Of a DNA stretch of 64,000 nt, positions 1-11,400 are shown piece after piece. The notes beneath the pieces are model-generated. The model worked only from the letters and a program-made list of their open reading frames with translations. It ran no database searches and was not told the DNA's origin. The DNA comes from Megamerina dolium (lineage: Eukaryota; Arthropoda; Insecta; Diptera; Megamerinidae). Both the position numbers and the translations under genes were made by a program. The number at the start of each line of letters is the position of its first letter. Positions within the stretch are counted from its first letter, which is position 1. The stretch covers positions 17,967,868 through 18,031,867 of the forward strand of contig OY978526.1 of NCBI GenBank assembly GCA_963854835.1, given 5' to 3'.

Positions 1-480
1 GCAAATATATCTATTTATTAGTAATTACAATTGTATAACCCAAGATTTAGCTTGATATTTTAATATTTTCCAATACAAAAACGGCAAAAATACACATATT
101 TTTGTATGGGAGGTAGGAGTGGTCGTCCTCCGATTACATCAATTTTTTAATATATAAATATTATTGGAATATTATTTTTACACACTAAATTTTAGTTCGA
201 TAGTTCTATATTTTCGCATGTAAATATTGAAAATACACACTCAAAATCATATTGTTGTATGGAAGGTTGGCGGGTTTTTGTCTGATTACACTCATTTTCT
301 AATATATCATTTTTGTGATTAGAGTCATTTTATATGCCAAGTTTTATTTTGATAGTTGTATATTTTTATAAGTAAATTGCGAAAACATACATTCAATAGT
401 ATACTTTTGTATGGGAGATTGTCATGGTTTTCATCTGATTTCGTCAAATTTTGAAGTCACCGCATGTTGATTTTTGTAAA
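1..480. repeat. Degenerate tandem repeat, family A, array 1
   Basis: Three diverged tandem units are visible. The most conserved core, TTGTATGGGAGG and variants, begins at 102, 255 and 407, giving spacings of 153 and 152 bp. Each core is followed by a GGTTTTCATCTGATTA-like segment and a TTTTTTAATAT stretch. Each is preceded by a GATAGTT(T/C)...TATATTT segment and an AAAACATACA-like segment. The array probably continues upstream of the window. The same family with the same period recurs at 19992-20890. There is no coding potential. The family name is mine; I do not recognise it as a described satellite. Confidence 0.75.
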
Positions 481-1579
481 TAAAAAGTGTATATATAGAA
501 CAAATTATGCGAAATTTTTGTAAAAATCAGATATTTTAATTATACAATTACACACTTGATGTGTAAATTTAGACACGTTGCTAAAATTTATCCAAAAATA
601 TAATCGATTTTTATAGTACACAATTTTATCTGTACAACTATATACGAATAATTGCATGTTGGAACTCGAACACATTGGTACTAAGCAACAAGCAGCTATT
701 CTCTTTTCATTTGAATTCCATTAAAATGTACTAACTACGTATTCCATATATAGTGTATAGTGTATGACATGCATCCAACAACAATAACCACTACAGCTAT
801 ATTAATAGTAACATACAAAAAAATTGGTTGTTAACATAAAAATAGCATTAGCCTAATAGGAAAATATACAAGTACACATATACGCACGTACGTATGCAAT
901 GGATTTGCATTTGAAACCTACACCTACTAGTTGTTCTGGCATGAAAGTCATATGTACAAGTATTCGAATGTTTATATAGAAATCGAGTAATATTTACGAT
1001 ACTAAATATCAGTAAAAGTAGTTAGTATCTATTGATTGTAGTACGCACTATTGGATAATAGAATCATTTTACATTTTACTCGTATATAGTAGCAATGTTG
1101 CAATGTGAAATTTATGCATATGTAGTATAAATACTCGTATAAGAGAAATTGTCACTATACCACTCACTACTCTATTATTTCCATTCAATGCAATGTAAAT
1201 ACATACAAAGAAAATAAAATTCTTAATGTGTTTGTATATAATATTAGTATGTTATGTGTATGTGTTTACGTGTTGCTGGTGAGAATGCAAACACAACATA
1301 TTAGCAACAAAAACAAGAAACAAAAAGTAACTGAATGAACTAGAATTCCCTTTCTGGACAATGATACTTTTGTCCTTTACCTTGTTTGGTGACTTGCATC
1401 TAATACAAATATATAGTATATACACGAATTTATATATTTGTATAATGTAAACATATAGAGAACCATATAGAATGTGTATTATTGTTGTTTTGTGGCATAT
1501 GTACGGGCATTTGTAGGAAAACGTCTTTAATTTAATTTTCAACATCACAAATGTTAAATATGCTACTATTTGTTTTTTT
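481..1579. other. AT-rich non-coding stretch
   Basis: Sequence of very low GC with scattered ACATACGTACGTATG-like palindromic strings near 880-895. No open frame, splice-flanked exon, RNA gene or transposon is recognisable. Probably intergenic or intronic. Confidence 0.5.
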
Positions 1580-2655
1580 TTCTCCTTTAAACTGCTAATT
1601 GGAGCATAGGGCCTCCACAAGGCTTCTCCATCTCACACGGTTTTGGGCAGTTGATCTAGCGCCTTCCCATGTGATACCGGCAGCAGCTAGCTCACCTAAT
1701 GTTGATCGTCTCCAGGTGTTTCTTGGACGTTCGCGGCCTCTGCTACCTTGCGGGTTCCACTCAAGCGACATTCGCGTGATGCTATCTGGCTGCTTTCTTA
1801 GCGTGTGGCCAATCCAGCACCACTTTCTACGCTTATTCTGGATCAGTATGGGCTCTTCGCCCGTCAGACGCCATAGTGCCTCGTTTGAAATAGTGTTAGG
1901 TCAGAAAATTCTACAAATGATCCTCAAACACTTGTTGACGAAAGCTTGCAGTCGCTGCGTTATGGAGTTCGAGATCAGTCATGTTTCACTTCCGTCCAGT
2001 AGTGTCGATTTCACACATGCGGAGAATATTCGTAATTTCGTGCGTCTGGATATTTGGGAATTTGCCCATACTGATTTTAGCCGACCAAATGCTGTCTTTG
2101 CTTTGCTTAGCCTGCAGTTAGCATCCTCCTCAGCTCCTCCGTCTGTTGCTATCGTGCAACCGATGTAGCAGAAACTTTCGACGAATTCAATCGCACCGTC
2201 GTCAATCCGTCAATCATTATATGGCTTCTATTGGAATGATTGATTCTCATGGCTTTGGTCTTCGCAATATTTATCTCTAATCCGACAGTGCGTGCCAGCG
2301 CGACTAAACTGTTCGCCTTCGTTGCATATCGGAGAATTTGTGCGAGAGGAGACAAATGTCATCGGCAAAATCCAAGTCCTCAAGCTGCCGCGCGAGATTC
2401 CACACAATGCCAGTTCTCTTGTGCTGAGTGAGACTGCTCATGACGTCATCCAGCACAATGGCGAAGAGAAGCGGGGAGAGAGGGCAGCCCTGCCGTACTC
2501 CAGCGTTGGTCGTGAATGAATCACTGATGTTACCATTGTGTAGAACCGCCAACTCAGAGTTCTCGTATAGCGCCATTCAGGGGGACACCTTTTCTACTCA
2601 AAACCATCCAGATGGAATTACGCTTAAGTGTGTCGAATGCCTTCTTGAACTATTA
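1580..2655 (-). mobile_element. 3' part of a non-LTR (LINE) retrotransposon, decayed
   Basis: Read on the minus strand from about 2655 down to 1580, three frames together give the second half of a LINE reverse transcriptase. A palm strand with the AFDTL sequence lies near 2640. It is followed by GVRQGCPLSPLLFAIVLDD and the catalytic box DFADDICLLSH (near 2350-2380). The thumb/connection region includes CVKSTLLDGSET. The C-terminal tail includes KRRKWCWIGHTLRK (around 1800-1850), RPRNTWRRSTLGELAAAGI and ARSTAQNRVRWRSLVEALCSN (near 1600-1690). Frame breaks near 2350 and 2165 and a stop near 1905 make it a dead copy. It is 5' truncated, as is usual for LINE insertions. An A-rich strand at 1570-1580 could be its 3' tail. 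The clade was not assigned. Confidence 0.88.
2149..2576 (-). pseudogene. LINE reverse transcriptase palm (FADD box), frameshifted
   Basis: The minus-strand frame 2576-2304 encodes about 90 residues with the GVRQGCPLSPLLFAIVLDD strand and the Y/FADD-type box DFADDICLLSH. The two aspartates of that box bind metal in reverse transcriptases. The next segment, ILRYATKANSLVALARTVGLEIN, continues in another frame (2355-2149), so a frameshift lies near 2350. The catalytic residues are kept, but no full protein can be made. Confidence 0.82.
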
Positions 2656-4440
2656 ATGCATATTAATAATATTGTGTATTTGAGATATATGGGAGAAGGC
2701 ACTCCCATCTGACTAATTCTGCGAATTTTTTATATTTGCCACAAGCAGGATTCAAATTATATTTTACGAATACTTTTTACAGACATTGCACTCTTCACTG
2801 ACACTCTTTTGCCTCAATTGAGTTATAGTGTCCCAGGAAATGCCCATATATGCATTCGTATGTACTTAAGGTTATTTACAGGCAGCAATCACCTTTCAAT
2901 GTTTTTTTCTCACTATCGAATGTATTAATACCATTCATATAAATATATAGAATGGAATAATATCCTATAATGTAACGAGTTTATTCGATTGTAAGTGGAA
3001 CTGATGTAATTCCTACGATTGCTTCTTATATATGTACAACATAGTATAGCTCGTTCCATATACGTGGAAAATAAAAACAAAAAAATAAAAGTAAATGGCT
3101 AAACTATCGTAATACAATTTGCTATAGGATAGTAATAACCACATAAGAATATTCTTATTAAATACCAAATGATATCCAGATTGAGCACAGTCCCCACTAG
3201 CAATTGCTTTAGCACTCTTTAGGAATACTTCAGCATCGTATATTTAATTTTGATGCCACAACTATTGACTATTAACTTTCACCTTCCAATATGGAGCAGA
3301 TTTTGTCTATAATGATATTGATTTGTATCACTCAGTACACTCAATTGCATATATTTGAAGTGGTTCTGTCTGTCAGTCTTCAGTCTGTCAGTCTTTCACA
3401 AATCGTATTAAAGCTTCTGAAAATTTAATTGTAACATTTAATAATGACCGACTGTGGGTGTTTATAATCATTTGTACTTTGGTAAAGTCCAATGTCATGA
3501 CAAAATTGCAAGTAAAGCTAACTAATATGAATCCATCGCTGTGTAAGTATGTTATCTATTGCCTGGTAATGTCACATGAGCTTTCGCATTACTTAGTATT
3601 AAAATCATGAAGAAAATGTGAAACGAATCGATGTGTAAATGCATAGGAATATGCACATATAATATATTGAGTATGAGAAGATGATGATGATGGCGCTTGT
3701 GAAAAGCTGTTTAAATGCCAATTGCATTGCTGCGCGGTGTTACTGACCTTGGTGCATATCAATATGTATTATTGTTGTTGTTGTTGGTAGATTCTTGCCA
3801 CTTTGTATTATATACTTTCAGTACTAACAGCATATATGTATACATATATACATATGTTGATATGGTTAGTGCTCATATTACTCGAGTAATCGAATACTCA
3901 GAAAAAAAAAAAAAAAATTCGACGATTATTTAGTATTCGATTTCCTCGATTTTTTTCAATCGGTTTGTTAAGCACTGTTTGATGCTCAACTATAGACTTT
4001 CGGTGAAAAAATATCATGAATATAAAGTAGAAAAAACGAAAGTAAATTAATAATTTTCTTATAAAATCTATTGGTATCTAGATGAAAGTAAAATATTTTA
4101 ATAAAGAGCTTTACAATTTTAAATTTATATTCACATACATTTATTTGGATTTCTTGAAAAAATCCAAAACTAATTTATGTATTTTTGATAACCGAATATT
4201 TGATTAACCAGTACATACGGTATGTATAGATCTTGAAATGTATACCATCTATCGATGAATGCAATCAGACTTTCACTCTAAGATTTTGTATTTTTTGGTT
4301 TCATCGCCTTTTTTTCAATTGGTAATGTTGTTGTTGTTGCAGTTGTAGTTGTTACATGTTACATTTTTGGATTTACCACATACTTCCTTCGTTTCTTTTA
4401 TTTCATTATTATTTTTGTTTTTTTTACCCCCTTTTGTATT
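2656..4440. other. AT-rich non-coding stretch
   Basis: No gene, exon or transposon recognised. It contains short GTT repeats near 3770-3790, a poly-A run at 3901-3916 and TATA/CATA-rich microsatellite-like DNA near 3830-3860. Confidence 0.5.
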
Positions 4441-4474
4441 TTTCGGTAATAATTTGCTAGAAGTTTCCTTAATT

Positions 4475-4792
4475 TGACAGCAATTCGGGCTTGTTATTTT
4501 ATTTTATAGATTTTTCTTTTCTTTCTTTCTTTCAATTTTTTTTTTACACTTACCCATATGTATGTCGATTTTTCGGCATTTTGGGGATTTAGTTTGACAG
4601 CTCTCGGTTGAAATTGCAACTGTCAATTGCATTTAATTCGCGTCGCTTAAAATGTTAGTGATTTGACCTCAGAATGAGGGGTTGAAGAGAAGGACGGCAA
4701 TCGAACTATAATCGAACAATTGACTTCAAGTATTGCATATGGCATGAGGCAAACAAACATGCAGTTTGTACATGAGAACAAATATTTGACAG
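4475..4792. promoter_or_regulatory. Cluster of four TGACAG hexamers
   Basis: TGACAG occurs at 4475-4480, 4595-4600 and 4787-4792, and in reverse (CTGTCA) at 4620-4625. TGACAG is the core site of Homothorax/Meis-class homeodomain proteins in flies. Four sites in about 320 bp of AT-rich DNA is more than chance would give (about 0.1-0.2 expected). It could be an intronic enhancer or simply coincidence. Confidence 0.25.
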
Positions 4793-5660
4793 TACAAGTT
4801 AAGCACGAAGCAACACAGCATCAGCAGAAGTAGCAAAACAATTTTTCTGTTATTTCTTACTAACTATATGTATAAAAAAAATTAAAAAACAAAATGAAAG
4901 TTATTTCAAATATATTAAAGCACGTAAAATTATTATCTTCGACCTGCTGAAGGTTTCAATTTACGTAATAGAAACATGAAATGACAACGAAAAAGAAAGA
5001 ATAATATCAGGAAAATTGAAAAGAAATATTTATTTTGTGAATGAATGATTCATAAAGATACAATAAGTAAAAGAAAAAACCTACAAAATTTCGAAATATC
5101 AATAGTAGAGCGGTTTCACTTTAGTTCAAAGCGCATATGATGCAAAGTTATCCAATTTGGTGGTTGGATGTATGTCCCTTTGAAATTATGAAAGAACATT
5201 TATTGATGATATCATCCGTATTATCCTTAACATTGGAAATAAATTATATTAAAATAATATAAAAAACTTCATATATTTATTAAAATAATAAATATTTTTT
5301 TTTTTTATTAAAATAATATAAAATAAAATAATATAAAAAACTTCATATATTTATTAAAATAATAATACAAATTTTTAAGTAGATTTATTAAGATTCGTAT
5401 TGTTAGTTCAAAAAAAAAAAAAATAACTTCCCGGACATCTTTCCGTCTATAGCTTCACATCGTGAACTAAAATAGGTGGCAAAAAATTTACTGGAAATGA
5501 TGCATCAACTCCAAAAAAAAAAAAAAATACCAAGGCATTTCTAATCTCTGGTAAATTGAAGGCATCTATTTTCTAGGGTGTACTGACACTTTTAGACTCC
5601 GAAGAAATATATTATCGAGTTTCATTTATAGTATTGTTGTTTCGACTCTTATCTAAACCT
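4793..5660. other. AT-rich non-coding stretch with poly-A runs
   Basis: No gene seen. It includes a local direct repeat: a 28-nt phrase ending in CTTCATATATTTATTAAAA is present near 5255-5285 and again near 5330-5360. Homopolymer A/T runs lie near 5290, 5410 and 5512. Confidence 0.45.
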
Positions 5661-5679
5661 TTTTAGGCTAGTCATATGA

Positions 5680-6220
5680 CTGGTCCCTGAAAGGAAGGAA
5701 AATATAAGTTAAGTTAATTGAATACTTACTTTTATTTACTTACCTGAAATTTAGAATTACCACATGGCCACCCTGACTCTCCGCATAAATTCAATCTAAT
5801 CGCACAACTATTCAGAAAATGACCCTAGAGAGATAATCGAGGAATCTGATCGATCGACATATCCTCTATTTCTATATCATAAGCGGCTTCCATATAAACT
5901 AACATTTTCCTCGAACATACTAACTACTTATCTTTAGCGCTTAGGAGAGCCCCAGTACAAATGGAATATAAAAAAATCTAAAAATTTACAAATAACCTTA
6001 TAACGGCCAAGGAATCGTTTCTAGGGGAGTAATATGTAAGGTCAACTCTTATTGACTTTAGCTTAAAAATATTTTTCTGAAACCTTTTTACCCTGTATCT
6101 CCACCCCTTAAAAGGCCTACCATACAAAATGAATGCAAACAAAAAGAAATCGAAAAAGTAGAACTATAGCCACCCAGGAATCACCTCTACTGTGACTATA
6201 GTCAGATCCTTCGGGTGCGA
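5680..6220. repeat. Degenerate tandem repeat, family B, copy 1
   Basis: About three diverged units of roughly 167 bp. The core is recognisable near 5946 (GAGCCCCAGTACAAATGGAAT) and near 6113 (GGCCTACCATACAAAATG). Linked blocks recur in order: a TATCTCCACCCCTTAAAAGG-like segment just before the core, an ACAAATAACC segment, a CCAAGGAATCGTTTCTAGGG segment after it, and a GTAAGGTCAACTCTTATTGA segment. The same ordered blocks recur elsewhere in the window. No coding capacity. The family is unnamed. Confidence 0.65.
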
Positions 6221-6375
6221 AGTGCCTTAGTTGACAAATCGAAACATCATTACTGAAGCTACGGTGGTCTAATTGGCATCCATCGTAATTCTGTTATTCG
6301 CATGAGGAATTAGAACACTACATAGCATATACGTACATATGAAACTCATAACAATATCGCTGAGAAAAGTGAGCT

Positions 6376-6644
6376 TTTTCGGATCATTTTCTATTTCCAA
6401 ATTTGAAAAAATGGCTTGGTGGTAGAAGATGTGCAAACAATGAAGAGGTGAAGTCTGCGGTAGATGGCTATTTTAATAAGTTAGACAGTTCATACTTTAA
6501 ACAGGGTATCGAAGCTATAGAGTATCGATGGGAAAAGTGTATAGAGCTAAAAGGAGATTATGTTGAGAAATAAAAAACAATTTTCACAAATTTGTGGTTT
6601 TCTTTGTAGTAGGGTAGGGTGGGGTAGCTCTGGGACCGCCCTCG
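6376..6644 (+). mobile_element. 3' end fragment of a mariner element
   Basis: This stretch is a near copy of 50098-50362, the 3' end of the internally deleted mariner at 49490. It keeps the last codons of the transposase (LKKW, then GGRRCANNEEVKSAVDGYF, in frame with YFNKLDSSYFKQGIEAIEYRW), the TAA stop within GAGAAATAAAA, and the terminal inverted repeat GGGACCGCCCTCG, followed by a TA. The 5' side breaks off near 6376. No catalytic aspartate is included except possibly at the broken edge, so it is inactive. Confidence 0.85.
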
Positions 6645-9600
6645 TATGTGAGTTAAATACATATAACAAAACTTATAGAAAAATTAGAATTGTAATTTTC
6701 TTGGCAGCTGTTAGTGCTCATTTTCCCCTAAAATTTTTGGCGATTTTTGATATATTTTCATTTTTAGCGTTTGGGCACAAAAAGTGAAAATATCGGACAT
6801 GATTTTCTTAAAAATAAATAAGAATGAAACCTATTAATAATTACTATATTGATATTGTTTGAAAAGGATTGGCCCAAATGTTATGTACTGTGACCTTAAT
6901 GACTGTTTGTGCAGTATCATCTGCTATTCCAATGAAAGCTAAGACATCATTTGTTGGAAGCAAATATTACTGCAGACGGACTGAGGAAGGTCATGTTGAA
7001 TAGTTTTCTTCTAGTTTTCGTCTATCAGCTGATAACACTCTCTCATTACCACAGACATTCCCCACCTTATTTTGTTGAATTGATTTAAAAATCTATAAAT
7101 TCTTTGCAAAACTTTATAATTTCAAATACCTATGTATCTCAAAAGTTTCTGTGTACAAATTATTGAAATCGTTTATTAATTTGAACATATGTAACTTTAA
7201 AGTGGTCTCAATTACGATATCTATATATTGCTAACTATATATAGCTAGAGAAATACTATAAATAAATAAATCGAATCGAAGAAATTCAACTATATGCCGA
7301 CGTAGATGCCATCATTAGTTTCACTTGAATTACATTACTTGCCTGCCTAACCATAGCTTTTCAATATAATTAATGATAACATTGAAAACATCACTAAACA
7401 TGTATTCTTACAAACAAACTTGTACATAGATGAGATGTTTTTATTTTTACTTACTTATTGAACATTTAAAATATAACAACAACAATAACAACACAAGCAA
7501 CAACTTGCTTGTTACTTTTACAACGTACGTACTATACAACATTCTGAAATGAACTTTGTTTATCTTTTCGAAACGTGCACGTCTTTATTTTCAATAATAC
7601 ATAAAATACAACGACAGAATACGACAAATATACACACACGCACACACACACACACATAGGTATGAAAGTATGTATATTATATATACTAGAAATAAATTGC
7701 ACCCACAAATAAAGTAAATCGAGGACAATAAGCCTCTCATGTTTGAAATTATGTGGTGAGAGAAGGTGCAAACTTGTTTCGGTGTGGGCGGGGGTCAAAT
7801 TCGAATATGGAATAGGAACAAAGTAACTATTGCGACTACAGCCAGCTGACAAGCATACAAAATCAAACTATTAGTTGAAGGATATTTGCTATTACTATCT
7901 ATGCGAACAACAATACATATACAATACCACTGTTGTAGAATACACGTACTTGTATTGCCAACTCGTACCTTTCTTTTTTCACAGTTTCAACGTTCTGCTT
8001 TTCGGCATTTAATTGTGCGTGTAATTGATTGGACTTTTGTTTGGACTTGTTAATTGTTGTTGTTGTTGTTGTCGTTGTTGTTGCTATTTTATATTGATTT
8101 CTCATACAACTTCAAAAAGAACAACACTTCTCTCTCATATCTTCCAACGTCGATACTTAGGAGGCCATTGCTTTTTGTTCAAATTTGTATTTTTTTGTCC
8201 ATTTTTTTTTTGGCGTTCGTGTTTATATTCATATTCTTCTTCTTCTTCTTTATGTCTCTTCTGCTTCTTTTTCATGTTATTCTTGTTGCCTATTTTCAGC
8301 ATCATAAGTTATTGAGTACCTTCAACATCGTTGTGTCTATGTATTTGTTTTCATGTAATTAATTATATTTTGATATTATGTTGAATTTTGGTGCTTTTAT
8401 TGGTTGGTATTTATATGTATGGTATGTACCTACCAAGTAAGTATGTTTTTCCTCTTTGTTACTGTACATCGTGTAATTGTTAATTGTAGAGAGAGATGTA
8501 TATGCATGCATATGTCTACAGGTTGTTTGACATTAATTGATTTATTTGCCTTTTTAATAAATGAACCACAATTATTTTATTTATTTATTTATTTGTTTAG
8601 TATCTTGTTTCCTTGTTTGTTTTTTCACCATTGTGCCCAAATACGTTTACAATTTCATTCATTTTCCTCTGGGGGGGTGGCTGGATTAGGTAAAAAGGAA
8701 AATGTTGCCATACCATGTGTCAATCCTTTTAGAAAATATTTATATACTTATTTAGTAATAATGAAATCTAATTAAATTAATTAAATAAATAAGTCGGCAA
8801 ATAAGTGACTGCTTTTTTGATGGTTTTCTCTTTTGACTACTGAATATCTTTAACATATTTTTAGTAATTGATTTAGAGGAGCACCAAATCTGAAAAAAAT
8901 TGTCAAAAATAAATGACAGGCTCTAGTCGAAAAGTAATATCTGACAATACATAGATAAGGATCTCAGTAAAAAATCACAAAATTGTTCAAATTTAAATAA
9001 TTCTCTTCTCGGTTATATTGCTAATTTTAATACGTTGCTAGCTGCATTTAACTAATCGTCCCATAGTGTACTGTAGTATATGTTTCAATGTGGCAAAAAT
9101 TTGCTAATTTTGTGACATCACACACATCTTTCATGCTTTCATGCTAAGCATCAATTTCTTTTAATTAGCACTTGCCAAAGTGATATAATAAAGTAAGTAA
9201 GTAGCTTCCTGAATATGAGCGTCTTAGGAAAAGATATAGAGTTTCTCGCATAATACCGATTTCTTGTACTCCCTTCTGCATGCCTTTGCAGCTAAACATA
9301 CGTTTATACACTCGTATGTTATATAGTATTGCACTTGCAGTTGAATTTATTTCGCATGTATGAAAGTAAATCATCCATCGTATGCTTCATCGTCAACCGT
9401 CATCATTGTCCGTCCATACTGCCACTTTCAACAACTTGCCTTACTTCTTACAGTTGCTCTTAGTCGCAATCGCATTCACAATCGCAATATATATTTACAC
9501 CATGTATATATCCTTCCATATAGATATATGTATTTACATACATATATATACATGTTGTTTCTGTCCATGTTTGAGAAAATGTTTTCGTTAAACTTTTGAC

Positions 9601-10160
9601 AGCCGAACATGCAAAAACAAATTACAACTGTCAAAATGTCAATTTAGCTGGTGATTAGTTGGGGTTTACTTTTGATTAAAAGTTGCAGCATAATTGTGTG
9701 GCTTTAGTTTTAGTGTGTGCATCTATCTGTAGTATATAGTAGTATGTTTGTGTGTGTGTGTGTAAGAGTGTGTGTCTCTGTTTGTAATCACTATCCCTCT
9801 AACAGTCTCTTTATATATTATATTACTATAAGTGTAAATGTAGGCTTTTGTGTACGATATCGTACAAGTGCTTGGTGTTATATTTTAAATTGTATTTATT
9901 TATTGTATTAAATGTATTTTATTTATTTAGCCACATGTAGAGACTAGGCAATCCGCTTGTTGTTGTTTATATTTATATTGATAATCATAATTATATTGCT
10001 TTTTATGTTCGTGATAATATTTTGTATTTAAGCAAAAATGTATATGATAGATATATACGATGTATATATGATAGATATATAATTTTATATGGGAACATTC
10101 AAAGCGCGTGAAGATACCGGGTAATCATGTTTCTATAAAATACTGATGAGGAAAAATTAA
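6645..10160. other. AT-rich non-coding stretch with microsatellites
   Basis: No gene recognised on either strand. It holds AC/TG repeats near 7630-7655 and 9745-9765, a GTT/GCT-rich block at 8056-8090, CTT repeats near 8240-8252, a TTTA run near 8575-8595, and TGACAG/CTGTCA hexamers near 9598 and 9633. The longer open frames here read through simple repeats and lack any family feature or splice context. Confidence 0.5.
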
Positions 10161-10189
10161 CGGTCTGCCTTACATTTCAAACCTCTAGA

Positions 10190-10830
10190 GGACATCTATT
10201 GAAGGTCTCTCTGATCTGGGTGCCCGTATATGAAGGACACGAAGGTAATGAAAAGGCGGACCTTTATCCCAAAAGAGGGCTGAAGGGCCATTTATGGGTC
10301 CAACCCCATTCTTTGGCTTCAATAAAAACAATATAAAACAGGATATCAAGAAATGGGTCCAACATAAAATCAGACAATATTGTAATAACACTGGCGGTCT
10401 CAACCACTCCAAAAAATTCCTGAGTTTTGACGCCAAAAGAGCAAACACCGCTTTCTCCTTAATCAAAAAGAATCTTATATTACTCTCCGGAGCACTAACT
10501 GGTCACTTCGTATGCAATAAACACTTATACAAAATAGGAGGATCCAACACAAGTATTTGCAGATTTTGCTGTGATGAGGAAGAGTCTATGGAACACCTAA
10601 TCACAAACTGTGATGCACTAGGCCACGGGAGGCACAATATCCTAGGTTCATACCTACTAGATGATGACGACCTTAAAATGTTCCCCCCGAAGAAGCTGGT
10701 TCGATTACTCGATATATTAAATATATTAAATATTTAAGTATATAGGGTTGCACAATAGATCAGGTTGGTCGTAGTGCATAAAGGCCTTAGCCTAACCTGT
10801 ACTACCATTACCATTACCATATATTGACAA
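10190..10830 (+). mobile_element. 3' end of an RNase H-bearing LINE
   Basis: The + strand encodes the end of a LINE RNase H domain, LIWVPVYEGHEGNEKADLYPKR (from about 10203; family pattern WVPGHxGxxGNEKAD). After a frameshift near 10285 comes the frame 10294-10737, which carries a C-terminal zinc-knuckle-like motif, ICRFCCDEEESMEHLITNCDALG. This CxxC...H...C motif is typical of I/R1/LOA-type elements. The 3'UTR ends in a TACCAT-type short repeat near 10801-10820, a plausible LINE tail. It is 5' truncated. Confidence 0.8.
10294..10737 (+). pseudogene. LINE C-terminal zinc-knuckle domain fragment
   Basis: A 147-codon open frame forms the C-terminus of a LINE ORF2. It begins just after the RNase H end, with MGPTPFFGFNKN matching the usual GPEP/GxS linker. 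It includes DAKRANTAFSLIKKN and LLSGALTGHF, then the motif CRFCCDEEESMEHLITNC at about residues 90-107. The ATG is an accident of the frameshift; the true upstream frame is the RNase H frame. It is not expected to be expressed alone. Confidence 0.75.
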
Positions 10831-10859
10831 CGATTGAAATTCTTGTCGATCTTAAGCTG

Positions 10860-11400
10860 TCTTAGGTTCATTTTGTGGTAGAAACCCCAGTAAGGGGTGG
10901 AGATATGCAGTTAATATGTTTTGGGGAAATGTTGAAGAGAAAAAAAAATTAATGCATGTTGGTCATAGACTTTCACCTTCTAGAGGCATTCTGCGTGACT
11001 TAGGGACAATGATTTTAAGATTTCAATTTTGTAGGGGAGTTCCACATAGAGAACATATATGTTTAGGAGATGTTTAGGAGAAATATTATAAAGAAATAGT
11101 TAATATGAACGGTCATCAATTCTAACGGTCTAGGGCGACTATTAACCAAATGTGTGGATGCTTGTCGATTTTCATATAATTTTTTTTAAATTTTAATTTC
11201 GACACAATGACATTTTTATACAGTTTCCCATTATAGAAGTAATTATATGGGTACTTGTCGATTTTATTACAATTTTTTTGAATTTCAATATTGAGCCAAC
11301 AACATTAGTTATACATTTTACCCTTCTGGAGGTAGCTTCTGAGCAAGAGCATAGATATTTGGCGATTTTATTGTTTATTGAACATTGACCTCGAGTCATC
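10860..11400. repeat. Degenerate tandem repeat, family B, copy 2 (reverse orientation)
   Basis: Family B read in the opposite sense. The cores TTCATTTTGTGGTAGAAACC near 10869 and TTCAATTTTGTAGGGGAGTT near 11021 are about 150 bp apart. Between them are the AAGGGGTGGAGATATGCAGT, GGGGAAATGTTGAAGAGA and CTTCTAGAGGCATTCTGCG blocks. Two weaker units follow to about 11400, with TGCTTGTCGATTTT and CTTCTGGAGGTAGCTTCTGA blocks. No coding. Confidence 0.6.
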
